A stretch of 31,647 nt of DNA, taken from positions 1 through 31,647 of the IMG/VR virus record IMGVR_UViG_3300049432_000057, one strand, 5' to 3'. Position numbers and translations under genes: made by a program. Source of the DNA: a virus. The notes beneath the pieces were generated by a model that saw only the letters and a list, made by a program, of their open reading frames with translations, was not told the DNA's origin and did no database searches. Below, piece by piece: positions 16,528 through 23,842 of this stretch (positions are counted from its first letter, which is position 1; the number at the start of each line of letters is the position of its first letter).

Positions 16528-18434
16528 ATATTCCAATGGTGTTGGGGAACGTCGTCCTGGCTGATTTCACTTTCGCTGGCAAATCGGCATGTGGATGGAT
16601 CGTAATACAACGCGTACTGTTTCTTTTGGATGCGCCGCCCCTTGCGGACATCCATGATGACCTTATTCTCAGCCTCCTTGTTCACCAAAACGATGACGCA
16701 ATGGGCTTCGTGAGAAATGACCCGAGACTCGCGCAAGCGCCCTTCATCGTTAAGTTGGGACAAAACGATGATCGGAATTTTAGCATCCTTGGCCAGCGCC
16801 CGAATGTCCCGGGCGATCTCCGCAACCTGCTGCTCTCGCGGGATAGCGCTGTTTTTCGGCAAAACGATTTGAGCGTAGTCCACGATGGCGAGGTCGATCC
16901 TGCCGTCCCGCTTCAGTTGCAGCACCCGCGCCCGCATCTGGAGGACGTTCATCACCGACTCGTCATAGCTCCAAAACGGCGCGTTTCGGAGCGAGTGAGA
17001 CTGCGACACGATGCGCTCCATTTCCTCCATCGTGAATTCGCCGGTGTTGAAATGGCTGCGCTGAACTTCGGCGCGCATGGCAAACATCAGGTCGGCGATC
17101 TCGTCATTGGACATTTCCAGCGTGAACAGGCAGACGTGCTTCGAAGCTCTCAACGCCGCGTTGGCGATGCTGATGGCGATTGAACTTTTCCCTGCGCCAG
17201 TCTCCGCAGCGATGGCAGTCATCTGACCGGGATGCAAGCCACCGGTGTCTTGGTCGAAATCGGCTATCCCTGTCGGGACGCCGAGTTCGTTCTTGTGTTC
17301 GCTGATGTATTGGTAGCGAACCAGAGCTTCGTCAACGATCCGGCGGAACGGCTTCTCCTCAAGCCGCGGCAGTTCCAATGACTCCTCGAAATACGTCAAG
17401 TCCTGCGCTGACAGTTTGCCTTTGCCTGGATTCAACCAGAGAAGGCATTGGATGCCGTCGCCGAATGCGCCGACCTTTCGCTTTGCGCCTGGCATCCGCG
17501 ACAGGCGTGATGGGTTTTTGTTCTTCGGGTCGATTCCGAACGGAGCAAGCACCGCCAGCAAGCGGCGGACTGTCTCCGAATACTCCTTTGCGTTCGCGGC
17601 GTCCAAGCGGACCCACGCGTGCGCTGATTTGCCGCCAGAAAGGATGACCGCGACGATCGGTAGCAGTTTCCAGCCGGCGAACAAGGCCAGTTGGATCTCA
17701 AGAGGCACAGAATCGCTCTCCAACAGGACGAACCGGTGCGCTACCACATCCGAATCAGTCATGGACCCGTCTTTCCCGCTGCCGGAAGCCAGGCAGGGGT
17801 TTGGCCGGAGCCAAACACCGGACGGAGACGCTGGAATCCCGCGCTCCTGAACGTAGCGCACCCATTGATCGCGGCTTTTTGTCTTCCCTGGACCGTAAGG
17901 GCGGGCTTTGCCGTCTTCTTCCAGGTAAGACCACACAGCGTTAAGGTTATCCGGCCCGTCGTAGAGCATTTCCAGGAACGAGATCAGTGCATCACCCGGA
18001 TTTGTTGGTATCGGCAGTTGGCTTGCTGCCACAAAGTCCTCCTGGGACATGGTTTTACCCGACAACCACCAGGATGCGTGCTCAGATGGCGTTCGTTTAG
18101 GCGTTGTAGATTTGACCGATCCAGAGCCGGAATTCTGGTAGGAATAACTACCGTTCCCATTACCAGACGTAGAGTTACCGATTAAATGTCCGCGCGCTTT
18201 GTCGTGAACCGCCTTCTGGGCGTCCTTGATCTTGTGGTCCAGGTCGAACTCGCTCCAAGGCGGCTGGCACCGTTCGTTGTAACGCTTCAGCCAGAACAAC
18301 GCGGCCGATCCTGAGAGATCGAAGCCGTTGACCAGACTGCACGCCACCGAAAATGTCCGGTTGTGCCCGGCCTGCCCGCTAATCGCCGGATCACAGGCGT
18401 CAACGTAGGCCGCTATGCGCTCATCCAGGGTCAT
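16524..18434 (-). CDS. Primase-polymerase / DnaB-type helicase fusion
   Basis: 636 residues. Residues 1-75 match a helical domain that often accompanies phage primases (AISGQAGHNRTFSVA, then CQPPWSEFDLDHKI). Residues 85-115 are a Gly/Ser linker. Residues 230-330 look like an archaeo-eukaryotic primase fold: LLESDSVP, GGKSAHAWVRLDA with the catalytic His, and NPSRLSRMPGAKR. The C-terminal half is a RecA-like replicative helicase: AAETGAGKSSIAI (Walker A, about 409-421), FTLEMSNDEIADL, IVDYAQIVLPK (Walker B) and PIIVLSQLN. It would unwind and prime at the phage fork, loaded by the initiator encoded three bases upstream. Confidence 0.85.
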   Translation of the reverse strand: MTLDERIAAYVDACDPAISGQAGHNRTFSVACSLVNGFDLSGSAALFWLKRYNERCQPPWSEFDLDHKIKDAQKAVHDKARGHLIGNSTSGNGNGSYSYQNSGSGSVKSTTPKRTPSEHASWWLSGKTMSQEDFVAASQLPIPTNPGDALISFLEMLYDGPDNLNAVWSYLEEDGKARPYGPGKTKSRDQWVRYVQERGIPASPSGVWLRPNPCLASGSGKDGSMTDSDVVAHRFVLLESDSVPLEIQLALFAGWKLLPIVAVILSGGKSAHAWVRLDAANAKEYSETVRRLLAVLAPFGIDPKNKNPSRLSRMPGAKRKVGAFGDGIQCLLWLNPGKGKLSAQDLTYFEESLELPRLEEKPFRRIVDEALVRYQYISEHKNELGVPTGIADFDQDTGGLHPGQMTAIAAETGAGKSSIAISIANAALRASKHVCLFTLEMSNDEIADLMFAMRAEVQRSHFNTGEFTMEEMERIVSQSHSLRNAPFWSYDESVMNVLQMRARVLQLKRDGRIDLAIVDYAQIVLPKNSAIPREQQVAEIARDIRALAKDAKIPIIVLSQLNDEGRLRESRVISHEAHCVIVLVNKEAENKVIMDVRKGRRIQKKQYALYYDPSTCRFASESEISQDDVPQHHWNI

Positions 18435-18437
18435 GGA

Positions 18438-19112
18438 TCAGAATACCGTGGCACTCTTTGGCTGCGGTTCCGGCTCTTTGAACGACAGTCGCGCCCGATC
18501 CAACGTTTTCGACCAGTTGCTAAGCAACGAGTGAATAGAGGTTGGAAAGAATTTTCGCTTCGCCGGTTCTAGTTTTGAACGCCAGTCGAGTATCATTCGA
18601 AGTTCTGGTCCAAGTTTTGGCCGTTCACGGATCAGTTCCGCCAACGTGGACTCCTCCATGTAAGACCACGGACTTTCTGGAGGTCGATAGAAGGCGTCGC
18701 CCAAGAGTTGGCGAATTGTCCCAAAATCAACTTCCAGCGTGTTAGGTTCAATGACTGGTTCAGTACTGACTGGTTTGGGTGTCAGGCTGACACCACCCCC
18801 TGGTGACTGGCTGACACCAGGGTGGTGTCTGGCTGACACCCCCTGGTGACAAATCAATCGGTACAGGTTTGAATCCGGATCGCCTTTGGCGTCAAAACGA
18901 GGAATGATTTCTATGAAGGAACGTTCGGATAAATCCTGCAATCGGCGTTGGACCGTGCGCTCGGACAAGAGAGCTTCGCTGGCTAACCGTCGAACTGACG
19001 GCCAGCAGGTGTTTTCGCTGCCGGAATAATTAGCCAGCAGAAGGAGGATGAGTTTTGATTCGGCATCGGGAGGCGTTTGATCTATCGCCCATGTCATAGC
19101 TTGGAAGGACAT
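18438..19112 (-). CDS. Replication initiator (winged-helix, lambda O-like layout)
   Basis: 224 residues from the ATG at 19112 (MSFQAMTWAIDQ); the open frame before it is leader sequence. The N-terminal domain is a winged helix of the replication-initiator type: TWAIDQTPPDAESKLILLLL, CWPSVRRLASEALLSERTVQ, RRLQDLSERSFIEII. The C-terminal part (LAELIRERPKLG, then LLSNWSKTLDRARLSF) may contact the helicase. The linker (about residues 88-115) is encoded by three copies of a GGCTGACACC repeat. Binding domain, repeats in the linker DNA, then a helicase encoded next is the layout of lambda O and ori. Confidence 0.75.
   Translation of the reverse strand: MSFQAMTWAIDQTPPDAESKLILLLLANYSGSENTCWPSVRRLASEALLSERTVQRRLQDLSERSFIEIIPRFDAKGDPDSNLYRLICHQGVSARHHPGVSQSPGGGVSLTPKPVSTEPVIEPNTLEVDFGTIRQLLGDAFYRPPESPWSYMEESTLAELIRERPKLGPELRMILDWRSKLEPAKRKFFPTSIHSLLSNWSKTLDRARLSFKEPEPQPKSATVF
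18785..18840. repeat. Three iterons within the initiator gene; candidate origin
   Basis: The 10-mer GGCTGACACC occurs at 18785, 18809 and 18831, spaced 24 and 22 bases, about two helical turns. The spacers share CCCCTGGTGA or its near-inverse CAGGGTGGTG. Related GACTGG words precede it at 18753-18772. Phased repeats inside an initiator gene suggest the origin. Confidence 0.55.
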
Positions 19113-19221
19113 AATTTCAGGACTTGAAACGAAATGCCGTCGGTCTCGTGGTGAAAAATGACGCGGCCAAAGGTAGGCGACCGGCCACCCCGAATTACGG
19201 CACAAGACCAGACGGCAAATA

Positions 19222-19230
19222 ATTATATCA
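19222..19230 (-). promoter_or_regulatory. Extended -10 promoter upstream of the initiator gene
   Basis: The minus strand reads TGATATAAT, a perfect -10 with the TG extension, in an AT-rich patch of an otherwise GC-rich 199-base gap (19113-19311). No good -35 lies at the right distance. A second weaker candidate (TTGACG, 17 bases, TAGAAC) lies just upstream. Either would drive the replication and late genes. Confidence 0.45.
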
Positions 19231-19311
19231 GAACTACAGCGCTTTTCACGGCGCAGGTTCGTTCTACCGAATCACTCCCGCGTCGTCAACGGGAACTTCT
19301 TCACATTCTAT

Positions 19312-19512
19312 TCACCGCCAGCATTCCTTGTAAGCCGCGTGGTATCTGAATCTTTTGGAGTTGTTCACAAATCCGCTGCTGGCAATCTCCCAAACCGTGC
19401 GGACATGCACACCGGACCACCCGGCGAGTTCAGCGGGTGTTGCCGCGCCGAAGTTGAGCGCCAGCCAGATGAAATGTTTCTGCGGGACGCTGAGGTGGAC
19501 CGGGCGTTTCAC
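19312..19512 (-). CDS. Small HTH protein
   Basis: 66 residues from a GTG at 19512 that overlaps the stop of the J-domain gene (GTGA). The centre reads AATPAELAGWSGVHVRTVWE, a good helix-turn-helix with Ala at the turn-proximal position, so DNA binding is likely. It ends about 90 bases upstream of the extended -10 promoter and may regulate the replication genes there. The coding sequence is short and I recognise no named family. Confidence 0.6.
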   Translation of the reverse strand: MKRPVHLSVPQKHFIWLALNFGAATPAELAGWSGVHVRTVWEIASSGFVNNSKRFRYHAAYKECWR

Positions 19513-19697
19513 TTCGTCACCTTACTGAGCGCTTGTTCCAGTGCTTCCTGAAGCGTCAACCACCTTTCCTGCGTTCCGCCTTTGTCGGGGTGCTCGGTCA
19601 AAGCCTGGATACGGAAAGCTTCACGGACCTCGACCTCGCTTGCGTCAGACATGATACCGAGAACTTGCCACCAACTCTTGCTATATTCTGAGGCCAT
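19509..19697 (-). CDS. Minimal J-domain (DnaJ-like) protein
   Basis: 62 residues, essentially a bare J-domain: SWWQVLGIMSDASEVEVREA (helix I-II), FRIQALTEHPDKGGTQERW with the diagnostic HPD, then LTLQEALEQALSK (helix III). J-domains stimulate the ATPase of DnaK. There is no Gly/Phe region, zinc finger or substrate domain, so it must act with a partner. It sits between the recombination nuclease and the replication genes. Lambda uses host DnaJ/DnaK to remodel its initiation complex, and a phage-encoded J protein here could do the same. Confidence 0.8.
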   Translation of the reverse strand: MASEYSKSWWQVLGIMSDASEVEVREAFRIQALTEHPDKGGTQERWLTLQEALEQALSKVTK

Positions 19698-19718
19698 GAC
19701 AACGGACTTTTGGTAATC

Positions 19719-20861
19719 TCAGGCATCCTTCTTCCTCACAAGGCTTGGCGCATTCTGGTGTAACTGGATCAGAGCGCCCAACTTGCTGTTGACGATCGCT
19801 TTTGCTTCGCGCTGTGTGATCCGCCCTGATGTGTCCTTGCGAATCCGCCACAGGGTTCCCTCGATCTCCCCAAGAGCTATACGGCAAGCTGCTGAGAATT
19901 GTTGGGCGTTCAGAAGCTCCGACAACGCCAGCCAGGCCGACGGAATGTCAGTGATGTGTCTGACTTCATCCCCATCGCGGAGCACCCAACCTGGCAATCG
20001 CTCCGGATTAGCCGCCTTGATCGACTTGATTTGATCGTGGACGTGTTCAAACCACCGGATCGCTTCTCCACGTCTGGATTCGAACTCATCCATTTGTTCA
20101 TCATTCCACTGGGCGACTGGAAGATGCCGGACTTTCTCAATCTGGCCGATCCACGCCTTGTATTCCGGGCAGAGGACTTTGGCCGGACAAAAACGGCAAG
20201 CGTCCGCAGAAGCGTTCCTGGGCGCCCCTTCCTGGTGTGCTGCGTCCCAGATGCCGTTGATCTCCATGAGGGCCTTGCCGATGTCATCCTCCGTGTAGGA
20301 CACAGGATCCGCTTTCTTGGACGTGCGCGGTTGCACGATCGCGCCGTAAAACGGAAGGATCGAGTTACTGGCCAGGACAAAGTCCAGGAATTCCTTCTCC
20401 ATGCGCTCGGCCTTCTCGACGGTCTCCAACGCTTCCGGGGTCAAATAGTCGCGGGGCGACAAAGGCTCTGCAATGGCTTTATGGAGCAGGGCGCCTTCCA
20501 TCGAGTCTTGTGTCGGTTCGGGATCGGAAAGCCCCTGGACGGTCATCTGGCGTTCAAAAGCCAGGGCACCTGGGCAAAGTTTGAATCGAAGGAGCGAACT
20601 GGGGCGGAAGTGCTCGGAATAACCGTAGGGGACGCCGCCGTCATCGAACTCCGCCACGGGGATCATGCACAAGTAGGCGCGCAACTGCATGTTGATGTCG
20701 GCCGACGGGACTTCCAACCTCCCGAACTTGAAATCTGTTACCACGGTCACTCCCTGTTTTGGGAACCGCAGGACGCGATCCGGAGTCCCGGCAAAGAGCG
20801 GCTTGCCGTCACGGATGTAAAGGTGAAGATGCTCAATGAGTTCGACGTAGGCGGGTATCAT
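19719..20861 (-). CDS. PD-(D/E)XK nuclease (DUF2800/Cas4-like) with permuted domain order
   Basis: 380 residues from the ATG at 20861, which overlaps the upstream stop (ATGA). The catalytic core comes first: FAGTPDRVL (Asp 28), VVTDFKFGR (Asp 43, Lys 45) and NMQLRAYL. The part that normally opens this family then follows: FRPSSLLRFKLCPGALAFER (Cys 96) and SMEGALLHKAIAE. The end is normal: IVQPRTSKK, then CRFCPAKVLC (Cys 222, 225, 231). Four Cys could hold a 4Fe-4S cluster as in Cas4/AddB. The usual order is Cys-N-terminus, nuclease, C-terminus. It probably resects DNA ends for phage recombination. Confidence 0.8.
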   Translation of the reverse strand: MIPAYVELIEHLHLYIRDGKPLFAGTPDRVLRFPKQGVTVVTDFKFGRLEVPSADINMQLRAYLCMIPVAEFDDGGVPYGYSEHFRPSSLLRFKLCPGALAFERQMTVQGLSDPEPTQDSMEGALLHKAIAEPLSPRDYLTPEALETVEKAERMEKEFLDFVLASNSILPFYGAIVQPRTSKKADPVSYTEDDIGKALMEINGIWDAAHQEGAPRNASADACRFCPAKVLCPEYKAWIGQIEKVRHLPVAQWNDEQMDEFESRRGEAIRWFEHVHDQIKSIKAANPERLPGWVLRDGDEVRHITDIPSAWLALSELLNAQQFSAACRIALGEIEGTLWRIRKDTSGRITQREAKAIVNSKLGALIQLHQNAPSLVRKKDA

Positions 20862-21151
20862 AGCGCTCTTTGTGAAAACCTTGTCACGGCTTTGCGGAGT
20901 CCTGCCAGGACGCGGCTCCAACCGGCTTTCGGCAGCCAGGGTTTCCCGTCGATCGTGCAGCGGAATTGATCGACGCGGGCCATGGAAATGAACAAGAGGA
21001 ACGTGTGCGTTTCGCCGGTCAGCAGGTCGCGGTAAATGATTTCGCGCACTGGCTTGGAACAATCCGGTGCGTCGAAATAATCGGGCGGAGGCGATGCGAT
21101 GCGCTTGCGGCGTTTGGCTGCGAGCGCGTTTCTGGAATGCTTTCGATTCAT
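20858..21151 (-). CDS. Small basic protein of unknown function
   Basis: 97 residues, rich in Arg and Lys at the N-terminus (MNRKHSRNALAAKRRKRIAS), with a mid-section YRDLLTGETHTFLLFISMAR and a basic tail WSRVLAGLRKAVTRFSQRAL. No family recognised. It is coupled to the permuted nuclease by an ATGA overlap and lies directly after the methyltransferase cassette, separated by 47 bases. Nucleic-acid binding or a nuclease partner would fit its charge, but this is only inference. Confidence 0.6.
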   Translation of the reverse strand: MNRKHSRNALAAKRRKRIASPPPDYFDAPDCSKPVREIIYRDLLTGETHTFLLFISMARVDQFRCTIDGKPWLPKAGWSRVLAGLRKAVTRFSQRAL

Positions 21152-21198
21152 TGGACTTGATCGTTAATCATTCCTTTCAAGGTTGGTCTAATCCTCTG

Positions 21199-22290
21199 TT
21201 AGACGGCCAAGGGCAACCCCAGTGTTGTGCAACATCTTTGGTCGCTGAGTTTCAGATACGTCGGGTTGAGTTCAATCAGCACGGCCCGCCGTCCAAGTTC
21301 CAAAGCCACCTTGCCAGTTGTGCCGCTGCCCGCGAACGGGTCCAGCACCAGTCCGCCAGCAGGACACCCCGCGAGAATGCACGGCTTTATCAGATCGGGC
21401 GGGAATGTGGCAAAGTGCGCGTCCTTGTAAGACATCGTTGGCACTGTCCAGACGGAGCGTTTGTTGCGACCCGATTCAGGATTTACGAATGTCTTGGCGC
21501 GATACCATGAAGGTTTGTCCTCGCCTGCGTTGTCAGGCGATTCGTCACGATGATATTTGCTCCCGTTCTCGCCTTGCGTGTGCCGCCCCGTGGAGTTACG
21601 GCCATCATTCATCGTGCTTTCAGCAAGCGGTTCTTTGATCGCTTCGTGATCGTAAAAATAGCTCTCCGATTTAGCCATCAGGAAGACGTATTCGTGGCTC
21701 TTGGTCGGACGATCCGTCACGCTCTCGGGCATCGGATTTGGTTTGTGCCAGATTATGTCAGAGCGCAGATACCAGCCATCCGCTTGCAGTGCCAGAGCAA
21801 CGCGCCACGGTATCCCTATGAGATTCTTTGCGGCTAGGTCGCATGGTGGCGCACCATCCCGGTTACGCGGACTTTCGTTGGTCACGATTCCATCAGCGCG
21901 ACCGGACCCGCGCCTTAGTGCGCGCGCGTAGCCTTCCCCGTAACCGTGTTTACCGTTTGGGCCGCTGCCTCCTTTTGTTGGATTGCTTGCGTAAGAATCG
22001 CCGAGATTCAGCCATAGCGTCCCATCTTTGCGGAGCACCCGCCGCACTTCACGAAAGACTTGCACCATCACGCCGACATATTCTTCCGGCGTGCGTTCGA
22101 GTCCGATTTGGTCGGCGTGGCCGTAGTCCCGCAGCCCCCAATACGGCGGGCTTGTCACGCAGCAGTTCACCGAAGCGTCCGGCAAAGACTTCATCACCTC
22201 TCGGCAATCTCCATTCAAAAGCGTGAGGGGTTGGCCGTCTAACCGAGCGCTGCACCGAACGCCGGGATTGCGGTTGGGTTTCAAGATCAT
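21199..22290 (-). CDS. DNA methyltransferase (TSPPY type) carried as a cassette
   Basis: 363 residues. Motif IV is VTSPPYWGLRDYG (about residues 46-58) and motif I VLDPFAGSGTTGK near the C-terminus, the beta-class order; TSPPY is commonest in N4-cytosine methylases but also occurs in N6-adenine ones. The start codon lies in the loop of site A. The first 20 or so residues (MILKPNRNPGVRCSARLDG) are encoded by the left arm of the site, so they are an add-on to the real domain, which begins near LTLLNGDC. The stop TAA is part of the left core GTTAGAC. No restriction partner is present. Confidence 0.85.
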   Translation of the reverse strand: MILKPNRNPGVRCSARLDGQPLTLLNGDCREVMKSLPDASVNCCVTSPPYWGLRDYGHADQIGLERTPEEYVGVMVQVFREVRRVLRKDGTLWLNLGDSYASNPTKGGSGPNGKHGYGEGYARALRRGSGRADGIVTNESPRNRDGAPPCDLAAKNLIGIPWRVALALQADGWYLRSDIIWHKPNPMPESVTDRPTKSHEYVFLMAKSESYFYDHEAIKEPLAESTMNDGRNSTGRHTQGENGSKYHRDESPDNAGEDKPSWYRAKTFVNPESGRNKRSVWTVPTMSYKDAHFATFPPDLIKPCILAGCPAGGLVLDPFAGSGTTGKVALELGRRAVLIELNPTYLKLSDQRCCTTLGLPLAV

Positions 22291-22327
22291 GGTTTATTCC
22301 CCGGCGTCGGTGAGCTTGTCGTTGTGC
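22237..22327. repeat. attC-like site A
   Basis: GTCTAAC (22237) and GTTGTGC (22321) are the outer cores. The inner arms GCTGCACCGAACGCCGGG and CCCGGCGTCGGTGAGC pair with two extra bases (G, A) in the left arm. The loop holds a stop and, on the minus strand, a GGGGAAT-ATG start used by the methyltransferase. Confidence 0.8.
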
Positions 22328-22578
22328 TGCGCTTCGGCCCGCAACGCCTCTTTCATTTCTCTGAATGATGCGTCACAGACCGCCTCAATATCTCCGTATC
22401 CGGCAACGTATGCGTGCTCCACATTCCAGATGAAGTCTTCTACGGCCTGCTGAAGTCTTGGTTTAGCAACGGGCGCAGCACAACCACTCACTGAAGCCAA
22501 CGCCTTCCCGCCCGGTGGTGAGTAGCACTCATGGCATTTGCATATCTGCGTGTCCATCAGACTGTTTTTGCAGATCAT
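22294..22578 (-). CDS. Cassette protein of unknown function
   Basis: 94 residues (MICKNSLMDTQICKCHECYS at the start). It begins with an ATGA overlap in the right arm of site B and ends with TAA in the loop of site A, so both termini are site-encoded. The core, about residues 35-80, is helical: RLQQAVEDFIWNVEHAYVAG then DASFREMKEALRAEAQ. The N-terminus has CxCxxC (ICKCHEC). A second start, MDTQICKC, is possible at 22554. No family recognised. The cassette proper (about 156 bp between sites) is one of the smallest in the array. Confidence 0.55.
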   Translation of the reverse strand: MICKNSLMDTQICKCHECYSPPGGKALASVSGCAAPVAKPRLQQAVEDFIWNVEHAYVAGYGDIEAVCDASFREMKEALRAEAQHNDKLTDAGE

Positions 22579-22605
22579 CGGCGTAGCTTAGTTCGGTCGT
22601 TCGGC
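22478..22605. repeat. attC-like site B (longest)
   Basis: Outer cores GCACAAC (22478) and GTTCGGC (22599) are 128 bp apart. Inner arms GAAGCCAACGCC and GGCGTAGCTTAG pair with extra bases on the left. It is the most divergent site, with a larger loop, but keeps the geometry and polarity of the others. Confidence 0.65.
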
Positions 22606-22889
22606 GGCTCGGTTCGGGTTGGCGTGAGATTTTGCGCAATCAAGCCTCCACGCCGTAGAGCGGTGTCGAGCCTGTCCACAAGTTCGGTGAGCTTTTGGAA
22701 CTCAGGCGTCATTTCTTTCGGATACCCATTCATCCGGCAGAAGGCGCACAGTTCTACAGCAGCGTCCACGACGCTAGTGTTCATTGGTTTGGTCGTGAGC
22801 GAGCCGTCGGGGTTGAATTGTATTTCCCATTTGCCGGCCTTACCGCTCAGAATTTCTTCGAGTTCTTCGATGGTCGGTCGCTTTGTCAT
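22575..22889 (-). CDS. Cassette protein of unknown function
   Basis: 104 residues (MTKRPTIEELEEILSGKAGK), followed by WEIQFNPDGSLTTKP, a central CAFCRMNGYPKEMTPEFQKL and a site-encoded basic tail (NDRTKLRR). IEELEEIL and a charged helical body look like many small phage early proteins. It is coupled upstream to the zinc-ribbon gene (ATGA) and downstream to the next gene (ATGA in site B). Unlike its neighbours its start is not in an attC-like site; the two genes share one cassette. Function unknown. Confidence 0.7.
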   Translation of the reverse strand: MTKRPTIEELEEILSGKAGKWEIQFNPDGSLTTKPMNTSVVDAAVELCAFCRMNGYPKEMTPEFQKLTELVDRLDTALRRGGLIAQNLTPTRTEPPNDRTKLRR

Positions 22890-23068
22890 ACTTCCTCCAG
22901 TCTGTTATGTCCGCAGTTGTAGCAGCCTGCTCCCTCAAACTCCATGCCTCTCCAAAGCGTAGCGCACGAAGGGCAAATGAATCGCTTCCCTATCCGCCGC
23001 CGCCGAACACTGCGCTGCACCGAACCGCCAATTGCGCTTGGTGATTTGCCTTGGAGTTTCTCTTTCAT
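22886..23068 (-). CDS. Small zinc-ribbon cassette protein
   Basis: 60 residues. The start is in the loop of site C, so the basic N-terminal half (from MKEKLQGKSP to VRRRRIGK) is encoded by the site. The real domain is the zinc ribbon FICPSCATLWRGM then GCYNCGHNRLEEV, with four Cys. A shorter product would lack an obvious start, so the site probably supplies translation initiation. Such ribbons are common in small phage proteins; no specific role can be assigned. Confidence 0.6.
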   Translation of the reverse strand: MKEKLQGKSPSAIGGSVQRSVRRRRIGKRFICPSCATLWRGMEFEGAGCYNCGHNRLEEV

Positions 23069-23108
23069 ACGTCAGAGGCTGGCGGTCGGTGAGCTTGGGT
23101 CGTTCGGC
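23002..23108. repeat. attC-like site C
   Basis: GCCGAAC (23002) and GTTCGGC (23102), extended outward to GCCGCCGAAC / GTTCGGCGGC. Inner arms GCTGCACCGAACCGCCA and TGGCGGTCGGTGAGC pair with extra G and A on the left. The loop carries the ATG of the zinc-ribbon gene on the minus strand. Confidence 0.8.
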
Positions 23109-23111
23109 GGC

Positions 23112-23381
23112 TTACTCTTCATACTCGTCGCCTTCGCAGTCGGGGCAGCCGAAGCATTCTACCTCGCCATGCCAGTGACAAACGCAAAAGTCGCCACCGC
23201 AGAGGCACTCGATTGAGCCTTGCCCGCCGCAGCGTGTCGGAAGTGGCGCGTAGTACGGATTCTTCACCCCGCACCAGCACACTTCCACCTTGGTTTCGCT
23301 TTCCACGTCCGCCGCCGAACACTGCGCTGCAGGCGACGGCGGGGAGCCGGTTGAGTCAGGCCTTGGGTCAGGGGTATTCAT
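23112..23381 (-). CDS. Cys-rich acidic cassette protein
   Basis: 89 residues. The first 25 or so (MNTPDPRPDSTGSPPSPAAQ and on) come from site D. The domain is Cys-rich and acidic: CWCGVKNPYYAPL, then CGGQGSIECLCGGDFCVCHW, then ECFGCPDCEGDEYEE. The Cys pairs indicate zinc binding. I recall similar short acidic Cys-rich proteins in phage early regions, without known function. The start ATG overlaps the previous stop (ATGA) in the loop of site D. The stop lies just outside site C. Confidence 0.7.
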   Translation of the reverse strand: MNTPDPRPDSTGSPPSPAAQCSAADVESETKVEVCWCGVKNPYYAPLPTRCGGQGSIECLCGGDFCVCHWHGEVECFGCPDCEGDEYEE

Positions 23382-23420
23382 TTATCAGTTGCCCGCCGCG
23401 CCTGAGCTTGGTAGTTCGGC
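23314..23420. repeat. attC-like site D
   Basis: GCCGAAC (23314) and GTTCGGC (23414). Inner arms GCTGCAGGCGACGGCGGG and CCCGCCGCGCCTGAGC differ from the other sites yet stay complementary, again with extra G and A on the left. This compensatory change argues for selection on the hairpin. Confidence 0.82.
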
Positions 23421-23842
23421 GGAATCTCCAGGCCACGCGAGGGGCGCGGACCCACCATGATCGCCAGAGGGGTCGGCAGCTTTTCCACGAGTGGTCGCCA
23501 GAGATGCAAGCACGCCTGATGATAGTTCACGTATTCGCTTTTGGCGGGGTGGAACTGACAAACCCAGTCCTCCGGTTCCCAGAATAACTCTTTTACCCAG
23601 CACATGAGGCCCCAGCGCGGCGGACTCTTATCCATCTCCACGGATACGGAGACGTGTTGCCATTTGAAACGCTCATCCTCAAAATCTGTTCCATCGCTGG
23701 CGATGCACCGGACTATTTCACCGTCCTTCGGTAGTCGAAAGAGACCGTTGAAGCCGTAGCTGTCGTCCGACCAGTACTGCGGAGGTATCGTCAGCGTTCC
23801 CGCTTTCACACGATGCTTGTTCAGCAATGCCCAGTCGCTCAT
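23378..23842 (-). CDS. DUF7694-like phage protein carried as a cassette
   Basis: 154 residues from the ATG at 23842 (MSDWALLNKHRVKAG). The family signature is clear from memory: KWQHVSVSVE, PRWGLMCWVKELFWEPEDW, VCQFHPAKSEYVNYHQACLH, then LWRPLVEKLPTP. Such proteins occur in phages and prophages; function is not known to me. The last residues (QAQARRATDK) come from site D, where the TGA lies in the loop. Its ATG overlaps the stop of a 21-residue leader encoded by site E. Confidence 0.8.
   Translation of the reverse strand: MSDWALLNKHRVKAGTLTIPPQYWSDDSYGFNGLFRLPKDGEIVRCIASDGTDFEDERFKWQHVSVSVEMDKSPPRWGLMCWVKELFWEPEDWVCQFHPAKSEYVNYHQACLHLWRPLVEKLPTPLAIMVGPRPSRGLEIPPNYQAQARRATDK

Noticed and set aside
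22531-22962. Rightward open frame that would fit the inferred attC polarity
   Set aside because: The product is Ser-rich without recognisable structure, and the leftward frames here give a zinc ribbon and a typical charged small protein. Taking it would also break the ATGA-coupled chain.
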